A DNA stretch of 64,000 nucleotides from Sphingobium sp. JS3065 (GCF_026427355.1 NZ_CP102664.1:2604001-2668000); one strand, 5' to 3'; shown: positions 1-8,108, numbered from the stretch's first letter. The notes: generated by a model not told the origin, from the letters alone. Made by a program: numbers and translations.

Positions 1-89
1 TGCATCCGGGCTTCACGATCGAGGCCGGCCAGGACCATCGCCTTGAGGGTGGCGACATCGTCGGGAAGGTCGGCTGCCGTGGCGGACAT
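1..89 (-). CDS. tnpC: IS66-family transposase TnpC, N-terminal fragment (continues outside the window)
   Basis: The minus strand from the ATG at 89 reads MSATAADLPDDVATLKAMVL and on to the window edge, the usual beginning of the large DDE transposase of IS66 elements. Only about 29 codons are present, so the catalytic core is not visible. It lies 67 bases downstream of tnpB in the normal IS66 order. The truncation is caused by the window boundary, not by a mutation that can be seen. Confidence 0.85.
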   Translation of the reverse strand, partial: MSATAADLPDDVATLKAMVLAGLDREARM

Positions 90-156
90 GCCCCATTTCT
101 GGCAGTTTTGGATCGGTCCGCAATGGCCTTTCGATCAAGGGAATCAGGCGTGCGAC

Positions 157-510
157 CTATCGCGTCGTCACCGGAACCTGGGTGCGCGGCGTGTGCATTT
201 TCGACCATTGCAGCCCTTCGAACAAGGCCGACGCCTGCGATGCCGACAGCCGCATCACGCCATCGTGCGCCCGCGGCCAATGAAAGCCTCCGGTCTGCAA
301 GACCTTGCTCACAAGCACCAGGCCGGTGCCGTCCCAGACCAGCAGCTTGATCCTGTTCGCCCGCTTCGAGCGGAAGATGAAGACCACCCCCGAGAAGGGC
401 TTGAGTCCGAGTTCATGCTCGACCAGCGCCGCCAGGCTGATCGCGCCTTTTCTGAAGTCGACCGGCTTTGTCGCCACCATCACCTTGAGCGGCCCTGGCG
501 GAATGATCAT
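157..510 (-). CDS. tnpB: IS66-family accessory protein TnpB (Orf2)
   Basis: This 117-residue protein carries the recognisable TnpB core: ATKPVDFRKG near residue 14, VFIFRSKRANRIKLLVWDG in the middle and a downstream GGFHWPRA stretch. TnpB is required together with TnpA and TnpC for IS66 transposition, although its biochemical role is poorly defined. Its ATG overlaps the tnpA stop (ATGA at 507-510), which implies translational coupling. The length is normal for the family, so it appears intact. Confidence 0.92.
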   Translation of the reverse strand: MIIPPGPLKVMVATKPVDFRKGAISLAALVEHELGLKPFSGVVFIFRSKRANRIKLLVWDGTGLVLVSKVLQTGGFHWPRAHDGVMRLSASQASALFEGLQWSKMHTPRTQVPVTTR

Positions 511-929
511 CCCGACCGGCTCACAGCGGCGAGAACCCGGGCGATATGTTCCTCGCTCGCGCCCGACGGCACGTGGATCGCGATGGCGGCCGTGCGGATC
601 ACGATCTCATCGCCTCCACCATCAGCCGAGCTGGGACCACCCGCATCTTCGATCACCGCCGGAACAAAGCCCAGCTTCTTGCTCGCCAGGCGCTTGCCCG
701 GAATGCTGTCATGCCGCCATGCGTAGAGCTGCTGCGGCAGCAGCCCATGCGTTCGCGCAATTTCCGCGATGTTGGCGCCGGGTTCAAAACTCGACGCGAT
801 GATCCGTGCCTTGGCCTCGGCCGACCAGCGCCGCCGCATCGGCCCTGCTGGAATGACATCCATACGCGAGGGCCGCTGACCCTCCTGCCTTTCGAAACCT
901 GTTTCGAAGGTTCTTACATCATCAGCCAC
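507..929 (-). CDS. tnpA: IS66-family accessory protein TnpA (Orf1)
   Basis: This 140-residue protein has an N-terminal helix-turn-helix of the IS3/IS66 Orf1 type (RRRWSAEAKARIIASSFEPG, then IAEIARTHGLLPQQLYAWR, about residues 32-71), expected to bind the element ends. The start is a GTG at 929. The C-terminal half is variable and ends in a segment typical of IS66 TnpA (IVIRTAAIAIHVPSGA). It is the first gene of the IS and overlaps tnpB by four bases. Confidence 0.9.
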   Translation of the reverse strand: MADDVRTFETGFERQEGQRPSRMDVIPAGPMRRRWSAEAKARIIASSFEPGANIAEIARTHGLLPQQLYAWRHDSIPGKRLASKKLGFVPAVIEDAGGPSSADGGGDEIVIRTAAIAIHVPSGASEEHIARVLAAVSRSG

Positions 930-1006
930 TACGATACCCCTCGGATGAGGGGCGAAACATAGCCAGATCAGCGCCTACGAAAATGTGGGGAGGTTTTCGC
1001 GCTTAC

Positions 1007-1163
1007 TCTAGACCCAGGGGTCGATCGTGATGTGGTCGACTGCGACGCCGCGCTCTGCGAGCATTTCCATCAGATCACGATAGCTGATCGGGTAACGGCG
1101 GTACCATCGGACCGCCTAAAGGATCACTTCGCCTTGAAAATGACGCCACTTGAAATCTGTCAA
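1007..1163 (-). pseudogene. IS6-family transposase, N-terminal remnant with in-frame stop
   Basis: Reading from a TTG at 1163 gives MTDFKWRHFQGEVIL, a stop (TAG at 1118-1116), then AVRWYRRYPISYRDLMEML and AERGVAVDHITID. This matches the start of IS6100-type transposases, where the stop replaces the conserved Trp before AVRWY. The frame ends at the IS66 junction near 1007. It is doubly inactivated, by a nonsense codon and by truncation. The residue-level match is from memory of the family, not a search. Confidence 0.82.
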
Positions 1164-1225
1164 CCGTCGGTACGTTCCCACAAAGGAAACGCTTCGCCTC
1201 CATTCGGAATTTTTGCAAAAGAGCC
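1007..1225 (-). mobile_element. Remnant of an IS6-family element, cut by the IS66 insertion
   Basis: The minus strand from 1225 begins GGCTCTTTTGCAAAAATTCC, a good match to IS6/IS6100/IS26-type terminal repeats (GGC-CTGTTGCAAA). It is followed by the first 50 or so codons of an IS6-type transposase. The rest of the element is missing from this side: it ends at 1007 where the IS66 terminus begins. If the remainder exists, it would be on the far side of the IS66 copy, outside the window. Confidence 0.82.
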
Positions 1226-1246
1226 ATCCCAATTAATGGCAGGTGG

Positions 1247-2878
1247 TCACGGCAGGACGCCCAGCTCTGTCTCCATGATCCGACGCATTGCGAACTTCTG
1301 GGCCTTGCCGGTGACGGTCATTTCGAAGCGCTCGACGATGCGCACGTAGCGAGGCACCTTGAAATGGGCGATCCGTCCGCGGCAGTGATCGAGCACATCC
1401 TGCTCCGAGAGGACCGCACCCGGCTTGGGGATCACCCAGGCGCAGACTTCTTCTCCATACTTCTCGTTCGCGACACCGAAGACCTGGGCATCCGCAATCG
1501 ATGGATGCGCGAGCAGAAACTCCTCGATCTCGCGCGGGTAGATGTTCTCGCCGCCGCGAATAATCATGTCCTTGATCCTGCCGGTAATCCGGACGTAGCC
1601 GTGCTCGTCCATCACCGCGAGATCGCCCGAATGCATCCAGCCTTCGGAATCGATGGCCTCGGCAGTGCGTTCCGGATCGTCCCAATAGCCCAGCATCACG
1701 GCATAGCCGCGCGAGCAGTATTCGCCCTGTTCGCCGACGGGCAGAGTTGCGCCATCCGGTCCGATGACCTTGGCCTCGGCATGCGGATGAACGCGGCCAA
1801 CCGTGGAGACGCGCTCTTCCAACGGATCATCGGTGGCGGTCTGGGTAGTGAGCGGGCTGGTCTCGGTCATGCCGTAACCGATCGTCACTTCCCGCATGTT
1901 GAGCCGCTCGATCACCTGCCGCATGAGCGCGACCGGGCACGTGGCGCCAGCCATGATCCCGGTGCGCAGGGTGGAGACATCGTAATGCTCGAAATCTGGA
2001 TGGTTCAGCACGCTGATGAACATCGTGGGCACTCCGTAGAGCGCGGAGCAACCTTCCGCCGCGACGGCCTCGAGCACCAGGCCCGGATCGAACGCCTCGC
2101 CGGGATAGACCATGGCCGCGCCGCTGGTGACTGCGGCAAGATTGCCCAGAACCATGCCGAAACAATGATAGAGTGGCACCGGAATGCAGATCCGGTCCGC
2201 TGGCGAGAGACCTATGGTCCGAGCCGCGAAGTAGCCGTTGTTCAGGATATTGCGGTGGGTGAGTGTCGCGCCCTTGGGAAAGCCGGTGGTTCCGCTCGTG
2301 AACTGGATGTTGATGGGATCGTTGGGGTCGATCCCGAGCGCCATTTCATCAAGGCGCGGCGATTCAGGCTCGGCGCGCAAGGCCGACCAGGGCAAGAATC
2401 CTTCGTACACCTCCTCGCCAAGCGACACCAATAGTCGCAGGTGCGGCAGGCGCTCCGGTCCGAGTTCGCGTAGCATCGCGATATAGTCGCTGGATTTGAA
2501 CCGGGACGCCGTCACCAGCACCGAACAGCCGACCTTGTTGAGGGCGTACTCCACCTCGGACAGCCGATAGGCCGGGTTGATGTTGACGAGGATCGCGCCG
2601 ATCCTTGCTGTGGCGAACTGGATCACTGCCCATTCGGCGCAGTTGGGTGCCCAGATGCCGACCCGGTCCCCCTTGGCAACGCCGTGGTCGAGCAACCCGC
2701 AAGCAACGCGGTCCACCTCGCGGTCCAGTTCGGCCCAGGTCCAGCGCAGGCTTTGGTGACGGGACACCAGCGCCATCGCATCAGGCCATTGTGTGCCGGC
2801 CCGGCGCAGGGCTTCGCCTATACTCATTTCCAGAAGCGGGGCATCGACGGGCCCCCTCGCGTAGCCAAGACCAGTCAT
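1247..2878 (-). CDS. AMP-binding acyl-CoA synthetase (fatty-acyl-CoA ligase family)
   Basis: This 543-residue adenylate-forming enzyme should convert a carboxylic acid plus ATP and CoA into an acyl-CoA through an acyl-AMP. Motifs appear in order: the P-loop [10 protein letters not shown] (about residue 195), YGMTETSP (about 337), GYWDDPERT (about 400), the hinge region [20 protein letters not shown] (about 434) and the C-terminal catalytic Lys in TVTGKAQKF near residue 524. The length is standard and the frame is intact. The substrate cannot be read from sequence; medium- or long-chain acids are most likely. It ends 22 bases from the IS6 remnant and is preceded by decayed acyl-CoA synthetase pieces, so the area seems to have been rearranged. 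Confidence 0.88.
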   Translation of the reverse strand: MTGLGYARGPVDAPLLEMSIGEALRRAGTQWPDAMALVSRHQSLRWTWAELDREVDRVACGLLDHGVAKGDRVGIWAPNCAEWAVIQFATARIGAILVNINPAYRLSEVEYALNKVGCSVLVTASRFKSSDYIAMLRELGPERLPHLRLLVSLGEEVYEGFLPWSALRAEPESPRLDEMALGIDPNDPINIQFTSGTTGFPKGATLTHRNILNNGYFAARTIGLSPADRICIPVPLYHCFGMVLGNLAAVTSGAAMVYPGEAFDPGLVLEAVAAEGCSALYGVPTMFISVLNHPDFEHYDVSTLRTGIMAGATCPVALMRQVIERLNMREVTIGYGMTETSPLTTQTATDDPLEERVSTVGRVHPHAEAKVIGPDGATLPVGEQGEYCSRGYAVMLGYWDDPERTAEAIDSEGWMHSGDLAVMDEHGYVRITGRIKDMIIRGGENIYPREIEEFLLAHPSIADAQVFGVANEKYGEEVCAWVIPKPGAVLSEQDVLDHCRGRIAHFKVPRYVRIVERFEMTVTGKAQKFAMRRIMETELGVLP

Positions 2879-3087
2879 CGCGCGATGTTCACTCCCTTAA
2901 GCTGTGCATATTCGGCTAGCCCTTCGACCGATTGCTCGATCGGCAGGCGCGGATTGGCGGTGTGCAAGACATAATCCACTTCCGGCCCGAGACTCGCAAG
3001 CCACTGTGCGCAGGAGGCTGCACGCGTGAGCGCCGTCGCCGCAAACTGGAATATCCGCGAAATGTTGAGCGGCATGTTCTGCATCAA
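2875..3087 (-). pseudogene. Decayed acyl-CoA synthetase, N-terminal pieces
   Basis: The minus strand encodes LMQNMPLNISRIFQFAAT, like the N-terminus of DmdB-type acyl-CoA ligases (usually LMQD-PLLI---I-HAA). Without the intervening 60 or so residues it continues into VDYVLHTANPRLPIEQ, like their VLHTLNPRL-PEQ segment. The two pieces lie in one frame about 20 residues apart, which suggests an internal deletion. The frame stops at 2875, overlapping the start of the intact synthetase. I infer a pseudogene fragment; no functional protein is expected. Confidence 0.5.
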
Positions 3088-3132
3088 TCCTGGGTCGTCA
3101 TATGTTTTTCGTCCTTGAGCAACGCTGCGCTC

Positions 3133-3249
3133 AACCGGGTCGTCGCATTCTGCCGAGGCAAGATCGCGCATTATAAAATTCCGCGCTATGGTCTTCTGCT
3201 CGACGTACCTCAGAACTGGGCTAAGCGCGTGCACGCTCCCGCCGTCTGA
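3133..3249 (+). pseudogene. Acyl-CoA synthetase C-terminal fragment on the opposite strand
   Basis: The plus strand encodes VVAFCRGKIAHYKIPRY and then an unrelated tail ending in a stop at 3249. FCRGKIAHYKIPRY matches the C-terminal subdomain of adenylate-forming ligases just before the catalytic lysine loop. Neither the rest of the gene nor the TGK lysine motif is present. Because it points away from the N-terminal pieces just upstream, the two cannot derive from one simple deletion; an inversion or two source genes is needed. Confidence 0.5.
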
Positions 3250-3401
3250 TATTCACCGTGCCAAAGCCTGTCGGGTGTGGAGGGCGGAGATTTTTCCCCG
3301 CCCTCCTTGCGACCCGCTGGGGGATCTTATTGGAATTCAACATGGCATCGCTGGGGGGAGTCCGCTGTGGGCACCATGTTATTGCAAAGCTCATATGCCA
3401 T

Positions 3402-3440
3402 TAAAAAATCGGCGCCGGCGTGCAGGACCGGCGCCGATCA
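3402..3440 (-). terminator. Rho-independent terminator of the micro-gene
   Basis: On the minus strand ATCGGCGCCGG and CCGGCGCCGAT form an 11-base-pair stem with a short loop, followed by a run of six T. It lies directly behind the stop codon of the 40-residue gene and is one of the clearest terminators in the window. Confidence 0.9.
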
Positions 3441-3446
3441 CCCGCC

Positions 3447-3569
3447 CTAGTTGGTGATGACAGGCGGGTTGACTGCTGCAGCACCGCTCGTACCTTGCGC
3501 ATGCGCCGTATAGGCTGTTGCCAAGGCCGCAGCTGACGCCGCTGAAACCAGAAAATTGATATCCTTCAT
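3447..3569 (-). CDS. 40-residue exported micro-protein of the sugar locus (unknown function)
   Basis: ATG at 3569 has a strong ribosome-binding site (GGGGAGGACAGG) directly upstream, and the TAG at 3449-3447 is followed by a strong terminator. The protein begins MKDINFLVSAASAAALA and then TAYTAHAQG: a short charged start, a hydrophobic stretch and an AxA-type cleavage site, after which about 15 small and polar residues remain. It has its own promoter region with a LacI-type palindrome 30 bases upstream of the start. I do not recognise a family. The combination of Shine-Dalgarno, operator and terminator argues that it is a real, regulated gene; the mature product could be a tiny periplasmic peptide, or the start could be a membrane anchor. 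Confidence 0.72.
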   Translation of the reverse strand: MKDINFLVSAASAAALATAYTAHAQGTSGAAAVNPPVITN

Positions 3570-3599
3570 CCTGTCCTCCCCAATCTACGCATTAAGATT

Positions 3600-3615
3600 A
3601 TGCAATCGATTGTGT
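3600..3615. promoter_or_regulatory. Probable LacI-family operator upstream of the micro-gene
   Basis: The sequence TGCAATCGATTGTG contains the dyad GCAAT-CG-ATTG(T), one mismatch from the GCAAT-NN-ATTGC palindrome found three more times in this locus. It lies about 30 bases before the micro-gene start, between that gene and the receptor stop codon, next to an AT-rich stretch that could be a promoter. Confidence 0.6.
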
Positions 3616-3675
3616 ACCAATAGAACATCTTAGAGCGCGTCCTCCACGCCACATCCAGGCTACTACTCTCCGATA

Positions 3676-5850
3676 TCAGTAGCTTTTCCGCAGCCGGACG
3701 CCGACCGTCCGCGGGATCGGACCGTTAACGATGGTCGGCCCGAAATAATCGGTGGGGCCGCGTTGGTCGGTAAGGTTGTTACCGAAAATGGCGAACTCAT
3801 ATGGCCCGTGGCGAACACCGATGCTCGCACCGAGTATCTCGTAGGCCTTGGCTGTTACGTCGTTAATGGTGGGACGTGATGCCGTCTGGCTGAAACTGAC
3901 ATTGGCGAAGGCATTCAGATCGGCGGACACAGCACGCTCGTAGGTGGCGTCCAAACGGAAATTATATTTGGGCGTGCCTGTCAGCTGCGCACCGCGGCGA
4001 ACTTGTGGGCGCTGCACCTGCAGGCCGGGATTCACCTCATCGAATTTGCTTGAGTTTACATTCGCGATCGCGCTTAGCGTCAGACCTTTCAACGGTGTGC
4101 GCCACGTTGCGTCCAGATCGACGCCCGTGCTGTGAGCGCTACCCAGGATCGCGAAGCCGCCGATGCCTGCGGAACTGGTAATGCCCGTCTGAAGCCCCTT
4201 GAAGTCGATATGATAGACATTCGCCGCGAGGCTGAGCGAGCCGCCAAACAGGCGCGCCTTGATGCCCGCTTCGTAATTGGTGAGCGAGAGCGGATCGAGC
4301 AGGACGGAGGTGCTTATTCCATCAGCTTGCAGAAGTTGGGCCTGCAATGCCGACTGAATGGTGTTCACCCGGAAGCCGGTCGATACCGTTGCGAACATGG
4401 TCAGATTGTCGTTCGGGAAATAGGACAGATTCGCGCGCCAGGTCGTCTTTTTCAAAGTCGAGGGAGCGTAGGTCGTGGCGTCCACATAGGCGCGCCGGTC
4501 GTGATAGTAGCGAAGCCCAACGAGAGGAACCAGCTTGCCGTCGAACAGATCATAGCTGATCTCGCCAAAGGTCGCCCAATTCTTCGTCTTGGCATTGGTG
4601 TCCGCCCCGACGGTTACAACAACGAAGTCGAGGGTGTTGCTCTGCGGCCCTTCGCCGTCCTGATATGTTGCGCCAACGACCCAGTGGAAGGGGCCAGTGC
4701 CGTTTGAACGAGCACGCACCTCCTGCCCGAAATTCTTGGGGAAAAAGAAGGAGTCGAATTTGCCGCCAGGAACACCAAGTACGCCAAGCGGCGTGCGGTA
4801 GCCGAATGTCCCCTTGAGATAGCTGGTCGAGCTTGTCAGCGTCACACCATCGAGATCGACATCGCCGACCAGGCTGTAGATGGTGTACTTGCCCTCCGTG
4901 AACCCTTTGATGCCCGCCGTTTGCTCATATGTGTAGGGTTTGACCGAGCTATATATGGACTGATACCGCTGCTCCGGTCTGAACTGCCAGACCTGACCGC
5001 GAAGAGTGATGTTGCTTGCGGGCTTGAACAGAACCGCGATCCGCCAGTCCGTCATCTTCTGGCGGTTGACGTTCGTCTCGTCGGGCGAGCCATCGTTGGC
5101 GCCATAATAGACATCGGCATAACCCTGCTGCCGTGAAATTCCTCCGCTGGCCCGAATGGCGAGGACATCCTTGATCAACGGGACCGATACCGCGCCCGAA
5201 AAATCCCAGTTCAGGCCGGAAGCATCCCGCGTATTGGATACGGCTGCCTCGCCGATCACCTGCACGGATTCGAGGTCAGGCTGACGCGTGTGAAAGATCA
5301 TGGTTCCGCCAGCGGAACCCTGCCCATAAAGCGTGCCCTGCGGCCCGCGCAGAACCTCGACGCGCTCGATGTCCAGGAACCGGATCGGCGGCGCGATCCC
5401 GAAATTGGTTACGACAAAGGGCGTGTCGTCGAGATAATATCCGATCGGCGCTTCGCCATTCGTCCCATTCGCACCCACCCCCCGGATGCTGTATGATTTG
5501 ATACCGGCGGCCGTCTCCTGACTGATCGAAGCGCCCGGGATCGCCAAGATCAGATTTCCCACATCGGCGACGCCCTTCTCCTTCAGCATTTCGCCGCTGA
5601 ATGCCTGAATGGCAAGCGGTGCCTTCAGCAGAGTCTGCGCGCCCTGCTTGGATGCCGTGACGACGATATCCGTGACATCCATGCTCTCAGTCGCGGATTG
5701 GGCTGCGTCCGTATTCGCCTCCTTCTGCCCGCTCCCCGTATTCACAACCGGCGCGCTCCCGGCGTCGGCAGCGCTCTCTGTTTCAGCATTCGCCGCCGTA
5801 GCCAGTGCCATCACAGACACACAAGCTGTCAGTGTCAGTGCGAGTCGCAT
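3676..5850 (-). CDS. TonB-dependent outer-membrane receptor (sugar uptake)
   Basis: The start is placed at 5850 (MRLALTLTACVSVMALATA, then AANA), which gives a signal peptide and has GGGAGATGTAGG just before it; an open frame upstream lacks these. The 724-residue product has a plug domain from about residue 55 (DIVVTASKQGAQTLLKAPLA, then RGVGANGTNGEAPIGYYLDD and ERVEVLRGPQGTLYGQGSAG) and a beta-barrel ending in an aromatic C-terminal strand (VGVRLRKSY). It would bind a substrate at the cell surface and import it using TonB energy. Its position opposite a GH68 enzyme, with two LacI-type palindromes in its promoter, suggests sucrose or a fructan as ligand, as in the SuxB receptor of Xanthomonas. 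The ligand is an inference. Confidence 0.92.
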   Translation of the reverse strand: MRLALTLTACVSVMALATAANAETESAADAGSAPVVNTGSGQKEANTDAAQSATESMDVTDIVVTASKQGAQTLLKAPLAIQAFSGEMLKEKGVADVGNLILAIPGASISQETAAGIKSYSIRGVGANGTNGEAPIGYYLDDTPFVVTNFGIAPPIRFLDIERVEVLRGPQGTLYGQGSAGGTMIFHTRQPDLESVQVIGEAAVSNTRDASGLNWDFSGAVSVPLIKDVLAIRASGGISRQQGYADVYYGANDGSPDETNVNRQKMTDWRIAVLFKPASNITLRGQVWQFRPEQRYQSIYSSVKPYTYEQTAGIKGFTEGKYTIYSLVGDVDLDGVTLTSSTSYLKGTFGYRTPLGVLGVPGGKFDSFFFPKNFGQEVRARSNGTGPFHWVVGATYQDGEGPQSNTLDFVVVTVGADTNAKTKNWATFGEISYDLFDGKLVPLVGLRYYHDRRAYVDATTYAPSTLKKTTWRANLSYFPNDNLTMFATVSTGFRVNTIQSALQAQLLQADGISTSVLLDPLSLTNYEAGIKARLFGGSLSLAANVYHIDFKGLQTGITSSAGIGGFAILGSAHSTGVDLDATWRTPLKGLTLSAIANVNSSKFDEVNPGLQVQRPQVRRGAQLTGTPKYNFRLDATYERAVSADLNAFANVSFSQTASRPTINDVTAKAYEILGASIGVRHGPYEFAIFGNNLTDQRGPTDYFGPTIVNGPIPRTVGVRLRKSY

Positions 5851-5887
5851 CCTACATCTCCCTTGAGAATCTGCCGTAATTCGGCAT

Positions 5888-5901
5888 TGCAATGGATTGC
5901 A
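5888..5901. promoter_or_regulatory. Probable LacI-family operator, receptor side
   Basis: TGCAATGGATTGCA contains the perfect dyad GCAAT-GG-ATTGC (5889-5900). It is the first of two sites in the 133-base divergent region between the receptor and the GH68 gene; the dyad centres are 27 bases apart. Confidence 0.75.
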
Positions 5902-5914
5902 CAATAGTGCTACA

Positions 5915-5928
5915 TGCAATCCATTGCA
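5915..5928. promoter_or_regulatory. Probable LacI-family operator, GH68 side
   Basis: TGCAATCCATTGCA contains the perfect dyad GCAAT-CC-ATTGC (5916-5927). Together with the partner site upstream it would let one repressor control both divergent promoters. Confidence 0.75.
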
Positions 5929-5983
5929 AGCGGTTTTGTGATCACATTGGATCAAGGGCTCGGACAAGACAGATGGGGTTAGG

Positions 5984-7177
5984 ATGACGGCATCGCGTGG
6001 AGACAACGGGGAGGGGGGCACCTCTAACGCGCAGGAGCGGGTCCCGACGCACTGGTCGGACGAGGGCATCGCCGCCGCAGCGGCGCGACCTGGCAGTCGT
6101 ATACCTCTGATCGATCCGGCCGAGCTGAAGGAGGTGGTCACAGGACTAGACGCGTGGGACATGTGGCACCTTGCCCGGCCTGATGGGTCCACCGTGTCGG
6201 TCGGCGACCGCACCTTCTGGTTCTTCCTTGCAGCCGCACGACAAAGCGATCCCGAAGGTCGCCACGACGTCGCGCGCATCCGCCTGACGAGCCGGGCGGC
6301 CGAGGGATGGACGGATCACGGATGGGTGCTGCCGGAACACCTTACCCCCGGCACCCGAGAGTGGTCTGGCTGCTCTATCCTCGATGGTGACAGGCTGACA
6401 TTGTATTTCACTGCCGCAGGCCGCCGGGGCGGCAACCACAGCTTCGAACAACGTCTGTTCGAGGCAAAGTGTCGCTTTCAGCTCGATCGCGATCAGCCGG
6501 TTCTTTCGGACTGGACCATGCCTTTGGAATCGGTGGCGGCTGACGGGAACTGGTACAAGATTGCCGATCAGGCCACGGCCCCGGCGCATGGGATATGGGG
6601 ATTTCGCGATCCGGCATATTTTCAGGATCCAGCGAATGGAGCCGAACATCTGGTTTTCGCGGGCTCAGCGGGCTGGACAGATCGGACGCTCGACGGCGTC
6701 ATAGGGCTGGCGACGCGCGTTGCCGGAGAATGGAAGCTTCAGCCTCCCATCGTTGAGGCGCTCGGCACGAGCAGCGAGCTTGAGCGGCCCCATATCGTGA
6801 TCAAAGACGGCCGCTACTATCTGTTCTGGTCCACGCATGCGCGGCGCTTCGCTCCCGCGATCGGCGCGCCTTCCGGCCTATACGGCATGGTTGCCGACAG
6901 CCTCGACGCACCCTGGCGACCGATCAACGGGTCGACCCTGGTGGCCGCGAACCCGCCCGCCTCGCCCATGCAGGCCTATTGCTGGTGGGTCACGGGCGAA
7001 GGCGAGGTGATGAGCTTCGTCGACTATCCGGGCTTTGCGCAAACCGATCCTCCAACGGATTTGGAGCAGCGCCGAGGAAGTTTTGGCGGCACAATCGCTC
7101 CGCGATTCCGGCTGCAATTCGATGGCGATGCAGTCGTGCCGATCTTTGCAACTAGCGGAGCACACCGTGAAGGATAG
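5984..7177 (+). CDS. GH68 sucrase / levansucrase-type fructosyltransferase
   Basis: The 397-residue protein shows the GH68 five-bladed propeller motifs: LDAWDMWHL with nucleophile Asp59, EWSGCSI (about 126), GFRDP with transition-state Asp209 next to Arg208, and SSELERPH with acid/base Glu267, then DGRYYLFWSTH. All three catalytic residues are present. Family members cleave sucrose and either release fructose or polymerise it into levan or inulin. No signal peptide is visible, as in the Zymomonas GH68 enzymes, so export is uncertain. It overlaps the fructokinase start by 11 bases, which suggests fructose is the product to be used. Two operators precede it. Hydrolysis rather than levan synthesis is my inference from the context. 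Confidence 0.88.
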   Translation: MTASRGDNGEGGTSNAQERVPTHWSDEGIAAAAARPGSRIPLIDPAELKEVVTGLDAWDMWHLARPDGSTVSVGDRTFWFFLAAARQSDPEGRHDVARIRLTSRAAEGWTDHGWVLPEHLTPGTREWSGCSILDGDRLTLYFTAAGRRGGNHSFEQRLFEAKCRFQLDRDQPVLSDWTMPLESVAADGNWYKIADQATAPAHGIWGFRDPAYFQDPANGAEHLVFAGSAGWTDRTLDGVIGLATRVAGEWKLQPPIVEALGTSSELERPHIVIKDGRYYLFWSTHARRFAPAIGAPSGLYGMVADSLDAPWRPINGSTLVAANPPASPMQAYCWWVTGEGEVMSFVDYPGFAQTDPPTDLEQRRGSFGGTIAPRFRLQFDGDAVVPIFATSGAHREG

Positions 7178-8108
7178 TCCCAGGCTTCTCTATGGCTGTA
7201 TCGAGGCGGGCGGAACCAAATTTGTCTGCGGCATTGCCGACAGCTCTGGTAAGTGGCTGGAACAGAAGCGGTTTCCGACAACCGACCCGGTCTCCACGCT
7301 GGGTCAGGTGACGCGATTCCTGGCCGGCGGTCAAGCGCGACATGGCGAACTCGCCGCGATCGGCATTGCCAGTTTCGGTCCGATCGAGCTCGATCGCGCC
7401 TCGGAACATTGGGGCTCGCTGCTCGCAACCCCGAAGCCAGGCTGGAGCGGAATATCGTTAGTCAGGCCTCTCACGCAGGCCTTTGCAGTTCCGATCGCGC
7501 TGGATACGGACGTCAATGCCGCTGCCCTGGCCGAAGCGCAGATGCGAGCGAACTCGTCCATTGACAGCCTTGTCTACATTACGGTCGGAACGGGGATCGG
7601 GGGCGGCGCTGTCTTCCGGGGGCAAGCGATTCATGGACGCAGCCATCCGGAAATGGGGCATCTGATTCCGCCACGCCATCCCCTTGACGCAGATTATGCA
7701 GGCTGCTGCCCCTATCATGGATCATGCGTCGAAGGCCTTGCCAGTGGCCCCGCAATTGTGGCGCGTTGGGGCAAGCCGCTGTCTGACCTTCCTGACGGGC
7801 ACCCCGCCCACGAGATCATCGCCTGGTATCTGGGTCATCTCGCCTCCACCATTCTTGCCGTGCTGTCGCCAGAATGCATTGTGTTCGGCGGGGGAGTGAT
7901 GGCCACCCCGGGCCTGATGGACCGCGTGCGGGCTCAGGCGCTGCGCGTTGCTGGCGACTATCTCATTTCGAGCGGCGGCAATCGCACGAAAATCGAGGAG
8001 CCTCGCCTGGGATCCGTCGCCGGATTGGAAGGCGCTCTCCTGCTCGCTCGGCGGGCTGCAGCGGCGGCTAGAGCGATTTCCAGTCAGATGGCATCATCTG
8101 ACGTTTAA
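7167..8108 (+). CDS. ROK-family fructokinase
   Basis: I choose the GTG at 7167, preceded by GCGGAG at a proper distance and overlapping the end of the GH68 gene; the product is then 313 residues, normal for the family. It begins YGCIEAGGTKFVCGIA (ATP-binding phosphate loop), has DTDVNAAALAEA with the catalytic Asp region, TVGTGIGGGAVF, HPEMGHL and the zinc site CCPYHGSCVEGLASGPA typical of ROK fructokinases. It would phosphorylate fructose released by the neighbouring GH68 enzyme. The last 13 codons or so and the stop lie inside a dispersed palindromic repeat, so the C-terminus (RAISSQMASSDV) is repeat-derived. Confidence 0.88.
   Translation: MKDSPRLLYGCIEAGGTKFVCGIADSSGKWLEQKRFPTTDPVSTLGQVTRFLAGGQARHGELAAIGIASFGPIELDRASEHWGSLLATPKPGWSGISLVRPLTQAFAVPIALDTDVNAAALAEAQMRANSSIDSLVYITVGTGIGGGAVFRGQAIHGRSHPEMGHLIPPRHPLDADYAGCCPYHGSCVEGLASGPAIVARWGKPLSDLPDGHPAHEIIAWYLGHLASTILAVLSPECIVFGGGVMATPGLMDRVRAQALRVAGDYLISSGGNRTKIEEPRLGSVAGLEGALLLARRAAAAARAISSQMASSDV

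Larger units (their letters stand above)
1..1006 (-). mobile_element. IS66-family insertion sequence, truncated by the window edge
   Basis: Three consecutive minus-strand genes in the order tnpA, tnpB, tnpC identify an IS66-type element. Its outer end lies at 1006, where the minus strand begins GTAAGCGCGAAAACC; the GTAAGCG start is typical of IS66 inverted repeats. The other end is beyond position 1, so neither the full length nor the target duplication can be checked here. The element abuts, and interrupts, an IS6-type transposase remnant. Confidence 0.9.

Noticed and set aside
5851..6279. N-terminal extension of the TonB receptor by 143 codons
   Set aside because: It crosses both operators and the divergent GH68 start, and lacks a signal peptide; the ATG at 5850 has both a ribosome-binding site and a signal peptide.
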